Assembly: GCA_002726245.1 (NCBI GenBank)
Contig: PBSM01000180.1
Span: 1-40,841 of the forward strand
DNA from: Planctomycetaceae bacterium
Lineage (GTDB): Bacteria; Planctomycetota; Planctomycetia; Pirellulales; Pirellulaceae
Length of the DNA: 40,841 nt
Direction: 5' to 3'
The position numbers and the translations under genes are program-made. Position 1 is the stretch's first letter; each line of letters begins with the position of its first letter. The notes beneath the pieces are model-generated. The model saw only the letters and a program-made list of their open reading frames with translations. It had not been told where the DNA came from and made no database searches. Below are positions 8,810 to 16,609 of the stretch, piece after piece.

Positions 8810-10474
8810 ATGCACAGTAATTACCAAAACACGATTCTCCGCGAACTGCGAGACCAACAGGTGCGGTATGCGCCTCGCGAGAAGAAGGTCGAGCAAATCA
8901 ATCGTGCGGAGAAACTCCTGACCGAGATTGATGCGAAGAAAACATACAGCTATGAGTATGTCTGCTATCGGATCACCGATTACCGCCCTGATTCGACGCC
9001 TCATAAGACCTTGTCAGGCGATGAGGCAAAGCACGATTTGCGGCTCTTCGTGGAAGATGTCTCTGACGCCGCTGACATTCGCGCCGAGGAAGTGGGTGAG
9101 CCCGTTCACACGGTTGAAGACCTAAGCAGGCTCTTCAAGGTATCGACCAAGACCATTTCCCGTTGGCGTGAACAAGGACTCGTCAGCCGCCGCCTCCTGT
9201 TCGGCGGAAGGAAACGAGTCGGATTCCTACGGAGCAGTGTGGATCGATTCGTCGCGGCGAATCACGATCGCGTGAAGCGCGGTGAGCGGTTCAGTCAACT
9301 GACGGACGAAGAGCGTGACGAGATCGTCGAACGGGCTCGGCGCATGTCGGCGGCCGGTGGATGCCCGTCGGATGTAGCACGTCGCTTGGCCAAGCAGATG
9401 GATCGCAGCGTCGAAACGATTCGCTATACGCTGAAGCAGTTCGACGACAAGTATCCTGACTTGGCGGTCTTTCCAAGTCGAAGCGGCGTTTTGACTGAAG
9501 AGATCAAGCAGCGAATCTATAATCAGCATCGCCGCGGCGTTTCGGCGGATGCGCTCGCTCGGCGCTACTGCCGCACACGGACAAGCATCTACCGCATCGT
9601 AGGTGAGATGCGTGCCCAGCGGATCCTGGAACTGCCGCTGGACTACATCTACAACGAGTGTTTCGAGAAGGCGAAACTCGATAAGAAGATTCTCGGCCCG
9701 ATGCCGGAGCCAGAAACGAAGACGCGCAAAACGCGGGCTCCGAGTGGGCTTCCTCCTTACCTGACGTCGCTGTACGACACGCCTTTGCTGACGCGCGAAC
9801 AAGAGTATCACTTGTTCCGCAAGTTCAACTATCTGAAGCACAAGGCTGGCAAGCTGCGCGAATCGCTCGACCCCGGCAAGGTGAAGAGTTCGACGCTGGA
9901 GCAAATCGAAAAGCTCTATCAGCAAGCGGTCGAGATCAAGAATCAGATCGTTCAATCCAACTTGCGGCTGGTCGTTTCCATCGCGAAGCGCCACGTCACG
10001 GCAACGGACGATTTCTTCACGCTGGTTAGCGACGGAAACATGTCGCTCATTCGAGCCGCCGAGAAGTTTGACTACTCGCGAGGCAACAAGTTCAGCACGT
10101 ATGCGAGTTGGGCGATCATGAAGAACTTTGCTCGGACGATTCCTACCGAGTTCAAGCATCGCGACCGCTTCCGTACGAGCCTGGAAGAGATGTTCGCCAG
10201 CCGAGAAGATGATCGCAGCGACCAGCTCGAACTGGAGAACGCTCAGAAGCAGCGGGCTGAGCAGATCAACCGCATCTTGGCTCGCCTTGACGAGCGGGAA
10301 CAGAAGATTATCATTAGTCGCTTCGGTCTCGATTACAGTCAGGAACCACAAACCCTGAAGGAAGTCGGTGTCGAGATGGGCGTGACGAAGGAACGTGTGC
10401 GACAGATCGAGGCACGAGCTTTGAACAAGCTTCGTGCGGCCGCTCAAGAAGAGCACCTCGACCTTTCAGAATAA
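8810..10474 (+). CDS. Sigma-70 family factor with N-terminal helix-turn-helix modules
   Basis: This 554-residue protein ends with a sigma-70 core. Numbering is from an alternative GTG one codon earlier. Region 1.2 is at about 316-345 (Y-L-T-S-L-Y-D-T-P-L-L-T-R-E-Q-E). Region 2 is at about 383-446, with the R-L-V-V-S-I-A-K-R-H helix, the G-N-M-S-L-I-R-A-A-E-K-F-D-Y core-binding stretch, and F-S-T-Y-A-S-W-A-I-M for -10 recognition. Region 4 is at about 487-545, with the -35 helix V-T-K-E-R-V-R-Q-I-E. Region 3 seems absent. The first 300 residues are not sigma-like. They hold a MerR/excisionase-type helix-turn-helix at 101-125 (V-S-T-K-T-I-S-R-W) with a following wing, and two more candidate helix-turn-helices at about 185-211 and 245-267. 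The factor should direct RNA polymerase to a promoter set, with the extra modules perhaps adding DNA contacts; that role is inferred. The ATG at 8810 has AAGAGG 6 nt upstream. A terminator follows. Confidence 0.88.
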   Translation: MHSNYQNTILRELRDQQVRYAPREKKVEQINRAEKLLTEIDAKKTYSYEYVCYRITDYRPDSTPHKTLSGDEAKHDLRLFVEDVSDAADIRAEEVGEPVHTVEDLSRLFKVSTKTISRWREQGLVSRRLLFGGRKRVGFLRSSVDRFVAANHDRVKRGERFSQLTDEERDEIVERARRMSAAGGCPSDVARRLAKQMDRSVETIRYTLKQFDDKYPDLAVFPSRSGVLTEEIKQRIYNQHRRGVSADALARRYCRTRTSIYRIVGEMRAQRILELPLDYIYNECFEKAKLDKKILGPMPEPETKTRKTRAPSGLPPYLTSLYDTPLLTREQEYHLFRKFNYLKHKAGKLRESLDPGKVKSSTLEQIEKLYQQAVEIKNQIVQSNLRLVVSIAKRHVTATDDFFTLVSDGNMSLIRAAEKFDYSRGNKFSTYASWAIMKNFARTIPTEFKHRDRFRTSLEEMFASREDDRSDQLELENAQKQRAEQINRILARLDEREQKIIISRFGLDYSQEPQTLKEVGVEMGVTKERVRQIEARALNKLRAAAQEEHLDLSE

Positions 10475-10560
10475 GCAACTTAACCTCCCCGAGAGTAGGG
10501 GAACCCATACGGGAGCTGCGTTAGGACTTCAGAAGAATCGTGCGTGAGCTGTGTTGTGCG

Positions 10561-10604
10561 GCTGGATTCGATCTTCTGTCTCCGAATCGCAGCTCCTTTT
10601 TTTA
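10561..10604 (+). terminator. Rho-independent terminator after the sigma gene
   Basis: GCTGGATTCG (10561-10570) pairs with CGAATCGCAGC (10583-10593), one position bulged, closing a loop of 12 nt. TCC and a run of seven T follow directly. This is a standard intrinsic terminator 87 nt after the sigma stop codon. The 3' arm can also pair perfectly with GGAGCTGCG at 10512-10520, so two folds compete. Confidence 0.65.
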
Positions 10605-10683
10605 TTCGACGTGCGAAATATCGATTTTTTCGTCAGTTTATGGCGTCCCGAACCGTGGCACGTCGGAATTGTCCCTATCCATA

Positions 10684-10711
10684 TTGCGTGGTTCCTGGGC
10701 TTCGGTATATT
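10684..10711 (+). promoter_or_regulatory. Candidate promoter of the tRNA-tuf operon
   Basis: TTGCGT (10684-10689) and TATATT (10706-10711) are separated by 16 bp, and the expected start lies about 35 nt before tRNA-Thr. The -10 matches well; the -35 only in its first three bases. It is the best candidate between the upstream terminator and the first tRNA. Confidence 0.4.
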
Positions 10712-10752
10712 AACTGGTTTTCAAAGTCGCGGGATTCCGTCTAGCAGTTCGC

Positions 10753-10828
10753 GCCAGCGTAGCTCAATTGGCAGAGCAGCGGTTTTGTAAACCGCAGGTT
10801 GTGGGTTCAAGTCCCTCCGCTGGCCCCA
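10753..10828 (+). tRNA. tRNA-Thr (anticodon TGT)
   Basis: A full cloverleaf is visible: a 7-bp acceptor stem GCCAGCG with CGCTGGC, a D-arm with AGCTCAATTGG, an anticodon stem GCGGT/ACCGC around loop TTTGTAA, and GGTTCAAGTCC in the T-arm. The anticodon TGT reads ACA threonine codons. CCA is encoded at 10826-10828. It corresponds in position to thrU of E. coli. Confidence 0.95.
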
Positions 10829-10901
10829 TATATGAAAGGTTCATGGAGTTGAAAGAGCCGACTGGCGGTTCCTTTCGGCGGAGTTTCAGTTCCTGATTTA
10901 T

Positions 10902-10983
10902 GGGGGGATTCCCGAGCGGTCAAAGGGGTCAGACTGTAAATCTGATGGCAACGCCTTCACAGGTTCGAATCCTGTTCCCCCCA
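10902..10983 (+). tRNA. tRNA-Tyr (anticodon GTA)
   Basis: The acceptor stem GGGGGGA pairs with TCCCCCC. The anticodon loop CTGTAAA on stem TCAGA/TCTGA gives anticodon GTA. A long variable arm, typical of tyrosine tRNA, and the T-arm GGTTCGAATCC follow. The discriminator is A and no CCA is encoded. It stands second in the cluster, as tyrU does. Confidence 0.95.
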
Positions 10984-11137
10984 CTTGACTGTTATTGACA
11001 CACCAAACTTGAAATACTGCGGACTACAGAGATCCCGCAAATCAACATAGCAATGCAGCACATCGTGAAATCAACAGAGTGTGGATCTTAAGACCCAGGA
11101 GACAGCAAGGAGATCATTCCAGTTGCCTGAATTGAGT

Positions 11138-11208
11138 GCGGGTGTAGCTCAATGGTAGAGCCACAGCCTTCCAAGCTGATGACGAGGGTTCGATTCCCTT
11201 CACCCGCT
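11138..11208 (+). tRNA. tRNA-Gly (anticodon TCC)
   Basis: The acceptor GCGGGTG pairs with CACCCGC. The D-arm contains AGCTCAATGG and the T-arm GGTTCGATTCC. The anticodon loop CTTCCAA on stem ACAGC/GCTGA gives anticodon TCC for GGA glycine codons. No CCA is encoded. It is third in the cluster, like glyT. Confidence 0.95.
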
Positions 11209-11287
11209 TTGGCCTGGAGGTGGCTGTAGCTCGGTGGCTACGCTTTTGGCGGTCGAGACACGGCGATTTTTTGGTGGAAGTGTTTCG

Positions 11288-11360
<73 letters not shown>

Positions 11361-11432
11361 CTGTAGATGAAGTTCGATTTGGTTGTCGTTTTGAAACAAA
11401 ACTCTTACTCACTAGGGATATAGGAAACACAG

Positions 11433-12629
11433 ATGGCTAAGGAGACATTTGAACGGAAGAAACCGCATTGCAACGTCGGTACGATCGGTCACATCGACCA
11501 TGGGAAGACGACACTGACTGGTGCCATTGTTGCGACCCAAGCCAAGAAAGGACTAGCTGAGTTCAAGTCCTACGCCGACATTGCCAAAGGCGGTACGGTC
11601 CGTGACGATACCAAGACAGTGACGATCGCGGTGGCTCATGTGGAGTATGAATCCGAAAATCGGCACTATGCTCACATCGACTGCCCTGGACACGCCGACT
11701 TTATCAAGAACATGATCACCGGTGCCGCCCAGATGGACGGCGCGATCCTGGTTGTGTCGTCTGCGGATGGCCCCATGCCGCAAACCAAGGAGCATGTCTT
11801 GCTGGCTCGTCAGGTGGATGTGCCTGCGCTCGTCTGTTTTATGAACAAGGTTGACTTGGTGGACGACGAGGAACTGCTTGATCTCGTGGAGATCGAGATC
11901 CGCGAGCTGCTCAGCAAGTACGACTTCCCCGGCGACGACATTCCGATTATTCGCGGTTCGGCACTCCCAGCTTATCACAACCCGGATGACCCCGAAGCGA
12001 CTAAGTGTATCGCTGAGTTGCTCGCAGCGGTCGATTCGTACATTCCACAGCCCGTACGACAGGAAGACAAGCCGTTTTTGATGGCAATCGAAGATGTCTT
12101 CTCGATCGAAGGTCGTGGGACGGTTGCGACCGGTCGTATCGAGCGCGGTATCGTCAAGACCGGCGAAGAAGTCGAGATCGTCGGACTTCATGCCGAGTCG
12201 CGGAAAACGATCTGCACCGGCGTAGAGATGTTCCGCAAGCTGCTCGATGAAGGGCGTGCTGGCGACAACGTTGGTTGTCTGTTGCGTGGTGTCAAGCGTG
12301 ACGAAATCGAGCGTGGTCAAGTCCTGGCAAAGCCAGGGTCAATCACGCCGCACACAAAATTCGAGGCGGAAGTTTACTGCTTGTCGAAGGATGAAGGTGG
12401 ACGCCACACTCCGTTCTTCAGTGGCTATCGTCCGCAGTTCTACTTCCGCACTACAGATGTGACCGGAACAGCCAACTTGGAAGGCGCGGAAATGTGCATG
12501 CCGGGTGACAACGTCAAGGTCAGCATCGAGCTGCACAAGCCAATCGCGATGGACGATGGTGTCCGTTTCGCGATTCGCGAAGGTGGCCGAACGGTCGGTT
12601 CCGGAGTTGTTACGAAGATTGTTGAATAA
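11433..12629 (+). CDS. tuf: Translation elongation factor Tu
   Basis: This 398-residue GTPase delivers aminoacyl-tRNA to the ribosome. The G domain shows G-H-I-D-H-G-K-T-T (residues 19-27), D-C-P-G-H (83-87) and N-K-V-D (138-141), followed by beta-barrel domains 2 (about 215-305, with [11 protein letters not shown]) and 3 (about 305-398, ending G-V-V-T-K-I). Switch I is unusual: where most bacteria have A-R-G-I-T-I, this has K-T-V-T-I preceded by A-K-G-G-T-V-R-D-D. The magnesium-binding threonine appears kept as T64. From memory, planctomycete EF-Tu proteins share this feature. Start: AGGA 8 nt before the ATG. It follows four tRNA genes and precedes tRNA-Trp, so is probably cotranscribed and processed with them. 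Confidence 0.97.
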   Translation: MAKETFERKKPHCNVGTIGHIDHGKTTLTGAIVATQAKKGLAEFKSYADIAKGGTVRDDTKTVTIAVAHVEYESENRHYAHIDCPGHADFIKNMITGAAQMDGAILVVSSADGPMPQTKEHVLLARQVDVPALVCFMNKVDLVDDEELLDLVEIEIRELLSKYDFPGDDIPIIRGSALPAYHNPDDPEATKCIAELLAAVDSYIPQPVRQEDKPFLMAIEDVFSIEGRGTVATGRIERGIVKTGEEVEIVGLHAESRKTICTGVEMFRKLLDEGRAGDNVGCLLRGVKRDEIERGQVLAKPGSITPHTKFEAEVYCLSKDEGGRHTPFFSGYRPQFYFRTTDVTGTANLEGAEMCMPGDNVKVSIELHKPIAMDDGVRFAIREGGRTVGSGVVTKIVE

Positions 12630-12644
12630 AGCTGAGGTTCGTGG

Positions 12645-12720
12645 AGGGGTGTAGCTCAGTTGGTAGAGCACTGGTTTCCAAAACCAGCGGTCGCGAGTTC
12701 GAGTCCCGCCGCCCCTGCCA
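12645..12720 (+). tRNA. tRNA-Trp (anticodon CCA)
   Basis: The acceptor AGGGGTG pairs with CGCCCCT (one G-T pair). The anticodon loop TTCCAAA on stem CTGGT/ACCAG gives anticodon CCA. The T-arm contains GTTCGAGTCC, and CCA is encoded at 12718-12720. It begins 15 nt after the tuf stop and precedes secE. Confidence 0.95.
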
Positions 12721-12835
12721 TTCATCCCGAGTGCGGGGGGCGGCTACTGAGCCGCCTCTCCATTCGGATCTAGCGGTCAGTTGCTCAAGGATGGCGGCTG
12801 TTTGGTTGCATGGAGTGCTTAGGGAGACGTTGGTT

Positions 12836-13264
12836 ATGTCGAAACAAAAGGCTATGTCCGCCAGCAGTATTGTTGGCGAGATCTTTCATGTCGGCTTGTA
12901 CAAGCCGACTCAAGGGAGGATCACGCGCCAAGTTACATGCGCGTCGGTGTGGATTGTTGTTTTGCTGGCTACGTTCAAGCTTTATCAGACTCTCTATGAT
13001 GCCGGCGAGTGGCAGTACATCGCGCCGTTCGCACTGCTGATCGTTGGATTCTGGGCCGCCTACCGCACTGTGAATTACGCGAAGTTCGCTGACTTCCTCA
13101 TTGCCGTCGAAGCCGAGATGAACAAAGTCTCCTGGCCTTCGTGGGCTGAGTTGGTTCGCAGTTCGATCGTTGTCATCTTCGTCATCCTTTTCCTCGCCGC
13201 GGTGCTGTTTGGCTATGACACCGTGTGGAGGATCATTTTCACATACCTTGGTGTCCTCAAGTAA
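12836..13264 (+). CDS. secE: Preprotein translocase subunit SecE
   Basis: This 142-residue protein is the small clamp subunit of the SecYEG channel in the inner membrane. The conserved amphipathic helix and start of the last membrane helix are clear at about residues 84-100 (E-M-N-K-V-S-W-P-S-W-A-E-L), followed by the last hydrophobic helix to about 127. Two further membrane helices (about 38-55 and 62-80) precede it, giving three in total as in E. coli rather than the single helix of many bacteria. I start at the ATG at 12836, which has AGGGAG 9 nt upstream; a longer frame runs back through tRNA-Trp and cannot be coding. It lies between tRNA-Trp and nusG, its usual place. Confidence 0.93.
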   Translation: MSKQKAMSASSIVGEIFHVGLYKPTQGRITRQVTCASVWIVVLLATFKLYQTLYDAGEWQYIAPFALLIVGFWAAYRTVNYAKFADFLIAVEAEMNKVSWPSWAELVRSSIVVIFVILFLAAVLFGYDTVWRIIFTYLGVLK

Positions 13265-13309
13265 ACTCTCCGAGTTACTTGGCAAGTTTGAAGAAGGGGG
13301 GTGCTTTCC

Positions 13310-14167
13310 GTGAGCACCGAGTCGGAAAACCGCGACAGCACGTCAGCAGTTCCTCCTGCTCTATCTAGCGATGCGCCTCCGGCGACTGCCGCAGAGAATG
13401 TGGCTCCTGAGGCAGCAGATGTGTCGGTAGAAGCCGACGCCTCAGAAGAAGTTACCGAAGAAGTTGCCTCTACTGCAGCATCCGCCGAACCGGCGTCGAT
13501 TGAAGACGAGCCCATCAGTGAGGAGGAGGCCATCTCAGACGACGAAAATGATGAAGACGAAGATGACGATGCCGATGTCGAGCCGCTTGAGTTCATCCAG
13601 GAAGAAGAAATCAGCGACGAAGACATCGAGACGAAGTGGTACATCTTGAAGGTACAAGTCAACCGGGAAGACTCGATTCGCGATGCGTTGGAACGCCGCG
13701 TGAAGATCGAGGGCTTAGAGCGTTACTTCCGCGATATCGTCGTCCCGACGGAAGACATCGCTGAGTTTACGAAGACGGGAAAGCGACGCATCGTTAAGAA
13801 GAAGCTGTACCCGGGATACATCATGGTCAACATGGCGATCAACGATGATACATGGTTCATCGTCCGCGAAACGCCCGGTATCGGTGACTTTACCGGTTCG
13901 GCCGGTCGCCCTGCCCCGATGGACCCAGCGGACGTTGGGCGCATCTTGAAGCTGGGTGCTGACGAAGACGACGAAGAGCAGCAAATCAAGACCGCGATTC
14001 CGTTCAAGATTGGTGATCGCGTGCGTGTCAAGGAAGGTTATTTCCAGAACTTTGAAGGGGACGTTGACGTCGTGGACGAAGCGAATGGACGCGTCACGGT
14101 GATGATCAATATCTTCGGCCGATCGACCCCCGTCGAACTAGAACATTGGCAAATCGAGGCCGTTTAG
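13310..14167 (+). CDS. nusG: Transcription antitermination/pausing factor NusG with acidic N-terminal extension
   Basis: This 285-residue protein binds RNA polymerase and modulates elongation. The NGN domain starts at about residue 109 (K-W-Y-I-L-K-V-Q-V-N) and includes K-K-K-L-Y-P-G-Y-I-M-V, and the KOW domain is near the C-terminus (F-K-I-G-D-R-V-R-V, then G-R-V-T-V-M-I-N-I-F-G-R). The first 105 or so residues are not part of normal NusG: they are rich in Ala, Glu, Asp and Ser, with a run of acidic residues around 75-90, and probably disordered. I choose GTG at 13310, with AAGGGGGG about 9 nt upstream; another GTG at 13301 adds three residues. The gene lies 45 nt after secE and 29 nt before rplK. 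Confidence 0.93.
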   Translation: MSTESENRDSTSAVPPALSSDAPPATAAENVAPEAADVSVEADASEEVTEEVASTAASAEPASIEDEPISEEEAISDDENDEDEDDDADVEPLEFIQEEEISDEDIETKWYILKVQVNREDSIRDALERRVKIEGLERYFRDIVVPTEDIAEFTKTGKRRIVKKKLYPGYIMVNMAINDDTWFIVRETPGIGDFTGSAGRPAPMDPADVGRILKLGADEDDEEQQIKTAIPFKIGDRVRVKEGYFQNFEGDVDVVDEANGRVTVMINIFGRSTPVELEHWQIEAV

Positions 14168-14196
14168 TTTCGGCTCCTCGATAACATTGGAGACAG

Positions 14197-14622
14197 ATGG
14201 CAAAACAACTTGTTGGACAAGCGAAGTTTCAAGTACCTGGCGGACAGGCAACGCCCGCTCCGCCAGTCGGTACTTCGCTCGGTAAATTCGGTATTAATCT
14301 TGGTCAGTTCGTACAGCAATTCAACGACCGGACGAAGGAATACAACGGTACACCGATTCCGGTTATCGTTAGTGTTTACAACGACCGGTCGTTCGACTTC
14401 GTTACGAAGAGCCCCCCTGCTGCATCGCTACTTAAGCAAGCGGCCGGGATCGCCAAGGGCTCGGGCGTGCCGAACAAGGAGAAGGTCGGCAAGGTCACAG
14501 TGGCTCAGATCGACGACATTTGCCAAAAGAAAATGGCGGATCTCAACGCTCGTGATTTGGAGCACGCGCGCAATCTGATCGCAGGGACGGCACGTAGCAT
14601 GGGAATTGAGGTCGAGGGTTAA
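14197..14622 (+). CDS. rplK: 50S ribosomal protein L11
   Basis: This 141-residue protein matches the full length of L11, the 23S rRNA-binding protein at the base of the L7/L12 stalk. The N-terminal domain opens with [18 protein letters not shown] and the N-terminal loop region reads [10 protein letters not shown], where most bacteria have G-P-A-L-G-x-x-G. The C-terminal RNA-binding domain includes S-P-P-A-A-S-L-L and ends with [13 protein letters not shown] lies 5 nt before the ATG. It is 2 nt upstream of rplA, so the two are translated from one message. Confidence 0.96.
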   Translation: MAKQLVGQAKFQVPGGQATPAPPVGTSLGKFGINLGQFVQQFNDRTKEYNGTPIPVIVSVYNDRSFDFVTKSPPAASLLKQAAGIAKGSGVPNKEKVGKVTVAQIDDICQKKMADLNARDLEHARNLIAGTARSMGIEVEG

Positions 14623-14624
14623 AG

Positions 14625-15302
14625 ATGCCTAAGCAATCAAAACGTTATCGAGCCTTGGCCGAGAAACAGCACACCGAACCGCTGCTTCTGGGTAAGGCCG
14701 TTGAAGTACTAAAGAACTTCGGAACGACGAAGTTTGATCAGACCGTCGAGGTCCACATGCGGCTGGGTGTTGATCCCAAGCAAGCCGATCAGATCATCCG
14801 TGGATCGGTCGTCCTGCCGCACGGTATAGGTCGTAGCCAACGAGTGATCGTATTCGCCAAGGGCGACCTCGCCACCGCTGCTCAGGAAGCTGGGGCTGAC
14901 GAAGTTGGTCAGGAAGAGCTGGCTAAGAAGATCAAGGATGGTTGGGTCGATTTCGATGTGTGCATCGCAACGCCCGACATGATGGGACTCGTAGGCCCGC
15001 TGGGCCGAGTCCTTGGCCCGCGCGGCTTGATGCCTTCGCCCCGTGCTGGCACGGTTACACCTGAGGTCGCTAAAGTCGTCCAGGAATACAAGGCCGGTAA
15101 GGTCGAGTTCCGAAACGACGCTGGTGGCAATGTGCACGCCGTCGTGGGCAAGCTCAGCTTCGACGGTGTAAAACTGAGCGAGAACATCCAGTCGTTCATC
15201 GATCACATCAATTCACTGAAACCAATAGCGATTAAGGGAACGTACGTCCGCGGCATCTCGATTTGTGCCACGATGAGTCCTGGCGTTCCAGTCGCCGCAT
15301 AA
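14625..15302 (+). CDS. rplA: 50S ribosomal protein L1
   Basis: This 225-residue protein is L1, the RNA-binding component of the L1 stalk, which in many bacteria represses its own operon. Recognisable blocks are the early [21 protein letters not shown], the central [18 protein letters not shown] and near-C-terminal G-T-Y-V-R-G-I-S. Length fits the family. It starts 2 nt after rplK, which suggests translational coupling. Confidence 0.96.
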   Translation: MPKQSKRYRALAEKQHTEPLLLGKAVEVLKNFGTTKFDQTVEVHMRLGVDPKQADQIIRGSVVLPHGIGRSQRVIVFAKGDLATAAQEAGADEVGQEELAKKIKDGWVDFDVCIATPDMMGLVGPLGRVLGPRGLMPSPRAGTVTPEVAKVVQEYKAGKVEFRNDAGGNVHAVVGKLSFDGVKLSENIQSFIDHINSLKPIAIKGTYVRGISICATMSPGVPVAA

Positions 15303-15358
15303 GACAACGCACGTCGCTCGACCGACAGACGAATGTCGGCTGAAGCGAGGAGAGACAC

Positions 15359-15892
15359 ATGAGTAAGTACGTTAAGGATTTGGTCGTTCAAGATCTCCAG
15401 CGTCGTCTGGATGGTGTTGACGACGCGGTCTTGGTGGATGTGATCGGGCTGGATGCTAACACTTCCGTTCTGCTCCGGCGGCAACTGCGTGAGAAAGAGA
15501 TCAGCCTCGTTGTCGTCAAGAGCAGCTTGGCGAAGCGGGCCACGGAAGGGACACCGCTTCACGCGGCGTTCAACGACATGGAAGGTTCGCTCGCCGTCGT
15601 ATGGGGTGGCGAGGACTTCGTTTCGCTGGTCAAGGAAGTGACCAAGCTCGACAAAGCGGTCGCTGAGTTCGACGCCTTTCAGGCGAAGGGCGGCGTCCTG
15701 GACGGCGAGCATTTGAGTGCGAAACGAGTCAAAGAGATCAGCAAGTGGCCGAGCCGAGAAGAGTTGGTCGCCATCGTGGCTGGTCAAGCAATCGGCATCG
15801 GATCGGAAGTGGCAGGTCAGTTGATCGCCCCGGCCGAGCAGATTGCCAGCCAGATCGAAAAGCTGATCGAGATGAAAGAACAAGAAGAGTAG
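15359..15892 (+). CDS. rplJ: 50S ribosomal protein L10
   Basis: This 177-residue protein is L10, which anchors L7/L12 dimers to the ribosome and, with L12, represses its operon in E. coli. The N-terminal globular domain contains D-V-I-G-L-D-A-N, L-R-R-Q-L-R-E-K and V-V-K-S-S-L-A-K-R-A, and the C-terminal helix that carries L12 is visible as the last 30 residues (S-Q-I-E-K-L-I-E-M-K-E). GAGGAGAG is about 5 nt upstream of the ATG. The 56-nt gap after rplA is shorter than the L10 leader of E. coli, so the classical leader structure is probably absent. Confidence 0.96.
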   Translation: MSKYVKDLVVQDLQRRLDGVDDAVLVDVIGLDANTSVLLRRQLREKEISLVVVKSSLAKRATEGTPLHAAFNDMEGSLAVVWGGEDFVSLVKEVTKLDKAVAEFDAFQAKGGVLDGEHLSAKRVKEISKWPSREELVAIVAGQAIGIGSEVAGQLIAPAEQIASQIEKLIEMKEQEE

Positions 15893-15959
15893 TCTATCGC
15901 CACGAAGCGCAGGCGAAGAGAAAACCGTTTTTCGGTAATTAGAAAGGAACGATTGACCC

Positions 15960-16367
15960 ATGTCAGATGAAGTAGCAACCCAAGAATTCTCTGCTGACGC
16001 AGAGGCATTTGTAAGCTCCTTAATGGGCAAGACGCTCAAGGAATTGGTAGAGATCCGTGATTGCCTGAAGGCGAATGGCGTTGAGCCGGCTGCTGGTGGT
16101 GCTGTCGTTGTGCAAGGCGGCGGTGATGGCGGTGAAATCGCTGTTGCCGAGCCAACCGAATTCGACGTTATCATGACTGGCTTCGGCGACAAGAAGCTCG
16201 ACGTCGTCAAAGTCGTCAAGGCACTCACCGGCTCCACACTGATGGAAGCTAAGAAGTTGGTGGAAGCCGCTCCGGCGACGATCAAGGAAAAGGCTCCCAA
16301 GGAAGAAGCGGAGAAGGTCAAGGAGGAGTTGGAAAAGGCCGGCGCCTCCGTCGAACTAAAAGCGTGA
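15960..16367 (+). CDS. rplL: 50S ribosomal protein L7/L12
   Basis: This 135-residue protein is the stalk protein that recruits translational GTPases. It has an N-terminal dimerisation helix, a glycine- and alanine-rich hinge (about residues 42-60) and the C-terminal domain beginning P-T-E-F-D-V-I-M, with K-V-V-K-A-L-T-G and L-V-E-A-A-P as the factor-binding face. It is slightly longer than the usual 120-130 residues, mainly at the N-terminus. A gap of 242 nt with strong inverted repeats separates it from rpoB. Confidence 0.96.
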   Translation: MSDEVATQEFSADAEAFVSSLMGKTLKELVEIRDCLKANGVEPAAGGAVVVQGGGDGGEIAVAEPTEFDVIMTGFGDKKLDVVKVVKALTGSTLMEAKKLVEAAPATIKEKAPKEEAEKVKEELEKAGASVELKA

Positions 16368-16471
16368 CGGTTTCTAAATCGGTAGCGTTTCGGTCTGGTG
16401 AGCTTCAAGCATGCCTCGCTCGACCGGGACGCAGGTGGGTGACATTTGTTGAATAGTCCCCCTGTTCTATA

Positions 16472-16546
16472 CGCGCGCATGGTGCCAGTGCCAGTTCTGG
16501 GAGAGGTGCGCGCGAATCTCGATTCGATCTGCACGATCGATCGTGC
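16472..16546 (+). promoter_or_regulatory. Inverted repeats in the rplL-rpoB leader
   Basis: Within the 242-nt gap two clean structures occur. CGCGCGCA (16472-16479) is perfectly complementary to TGCGCGCG (16507-16514) around a 27-nt loop. GCACGATCGATCGTGC (16531-16546) is a perfect 16-bp palindrome, with a shortened repeat GCACGAT at 16551-16557. No T-tract follows either, so they are not plain terminators. In E. coli this interval carries an attenuator and an RNase III site, and a similar role is an inference here. Confidence 0.5.
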
Positions 16547-16609
16547 GACTGCACGATGGCCCGGCGAGAGCTTGATCACCAACTGAGTTAAGCGGAGAAA
16601 GAAAAGCTT

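Noticed and set aside
8363..9004. Minus-strand open frame of 213 residues across the sigma gene start
   Set aside because: It runs antisense over conserved sigma coding sequence and has no family resemblance or plausible start.
9227..10456. Long antisense open frame (409 residues) opposite the sigma gene
   Set aside because: It is a shadow of the GC-rich codon pattern of the sigma gene; the sense frame carries all recognisable motifs.
11216..11250. tRNA-like fragment (D-arm-like GTAGCTCGGTGG) between tRNA-Gly and tRNA-Thr
   Set aside because: Only the first quarter of a cloverleaf is matched; there is no T-arm or acceptor partner. It may be a duplication remnant but cannot be called a gene.
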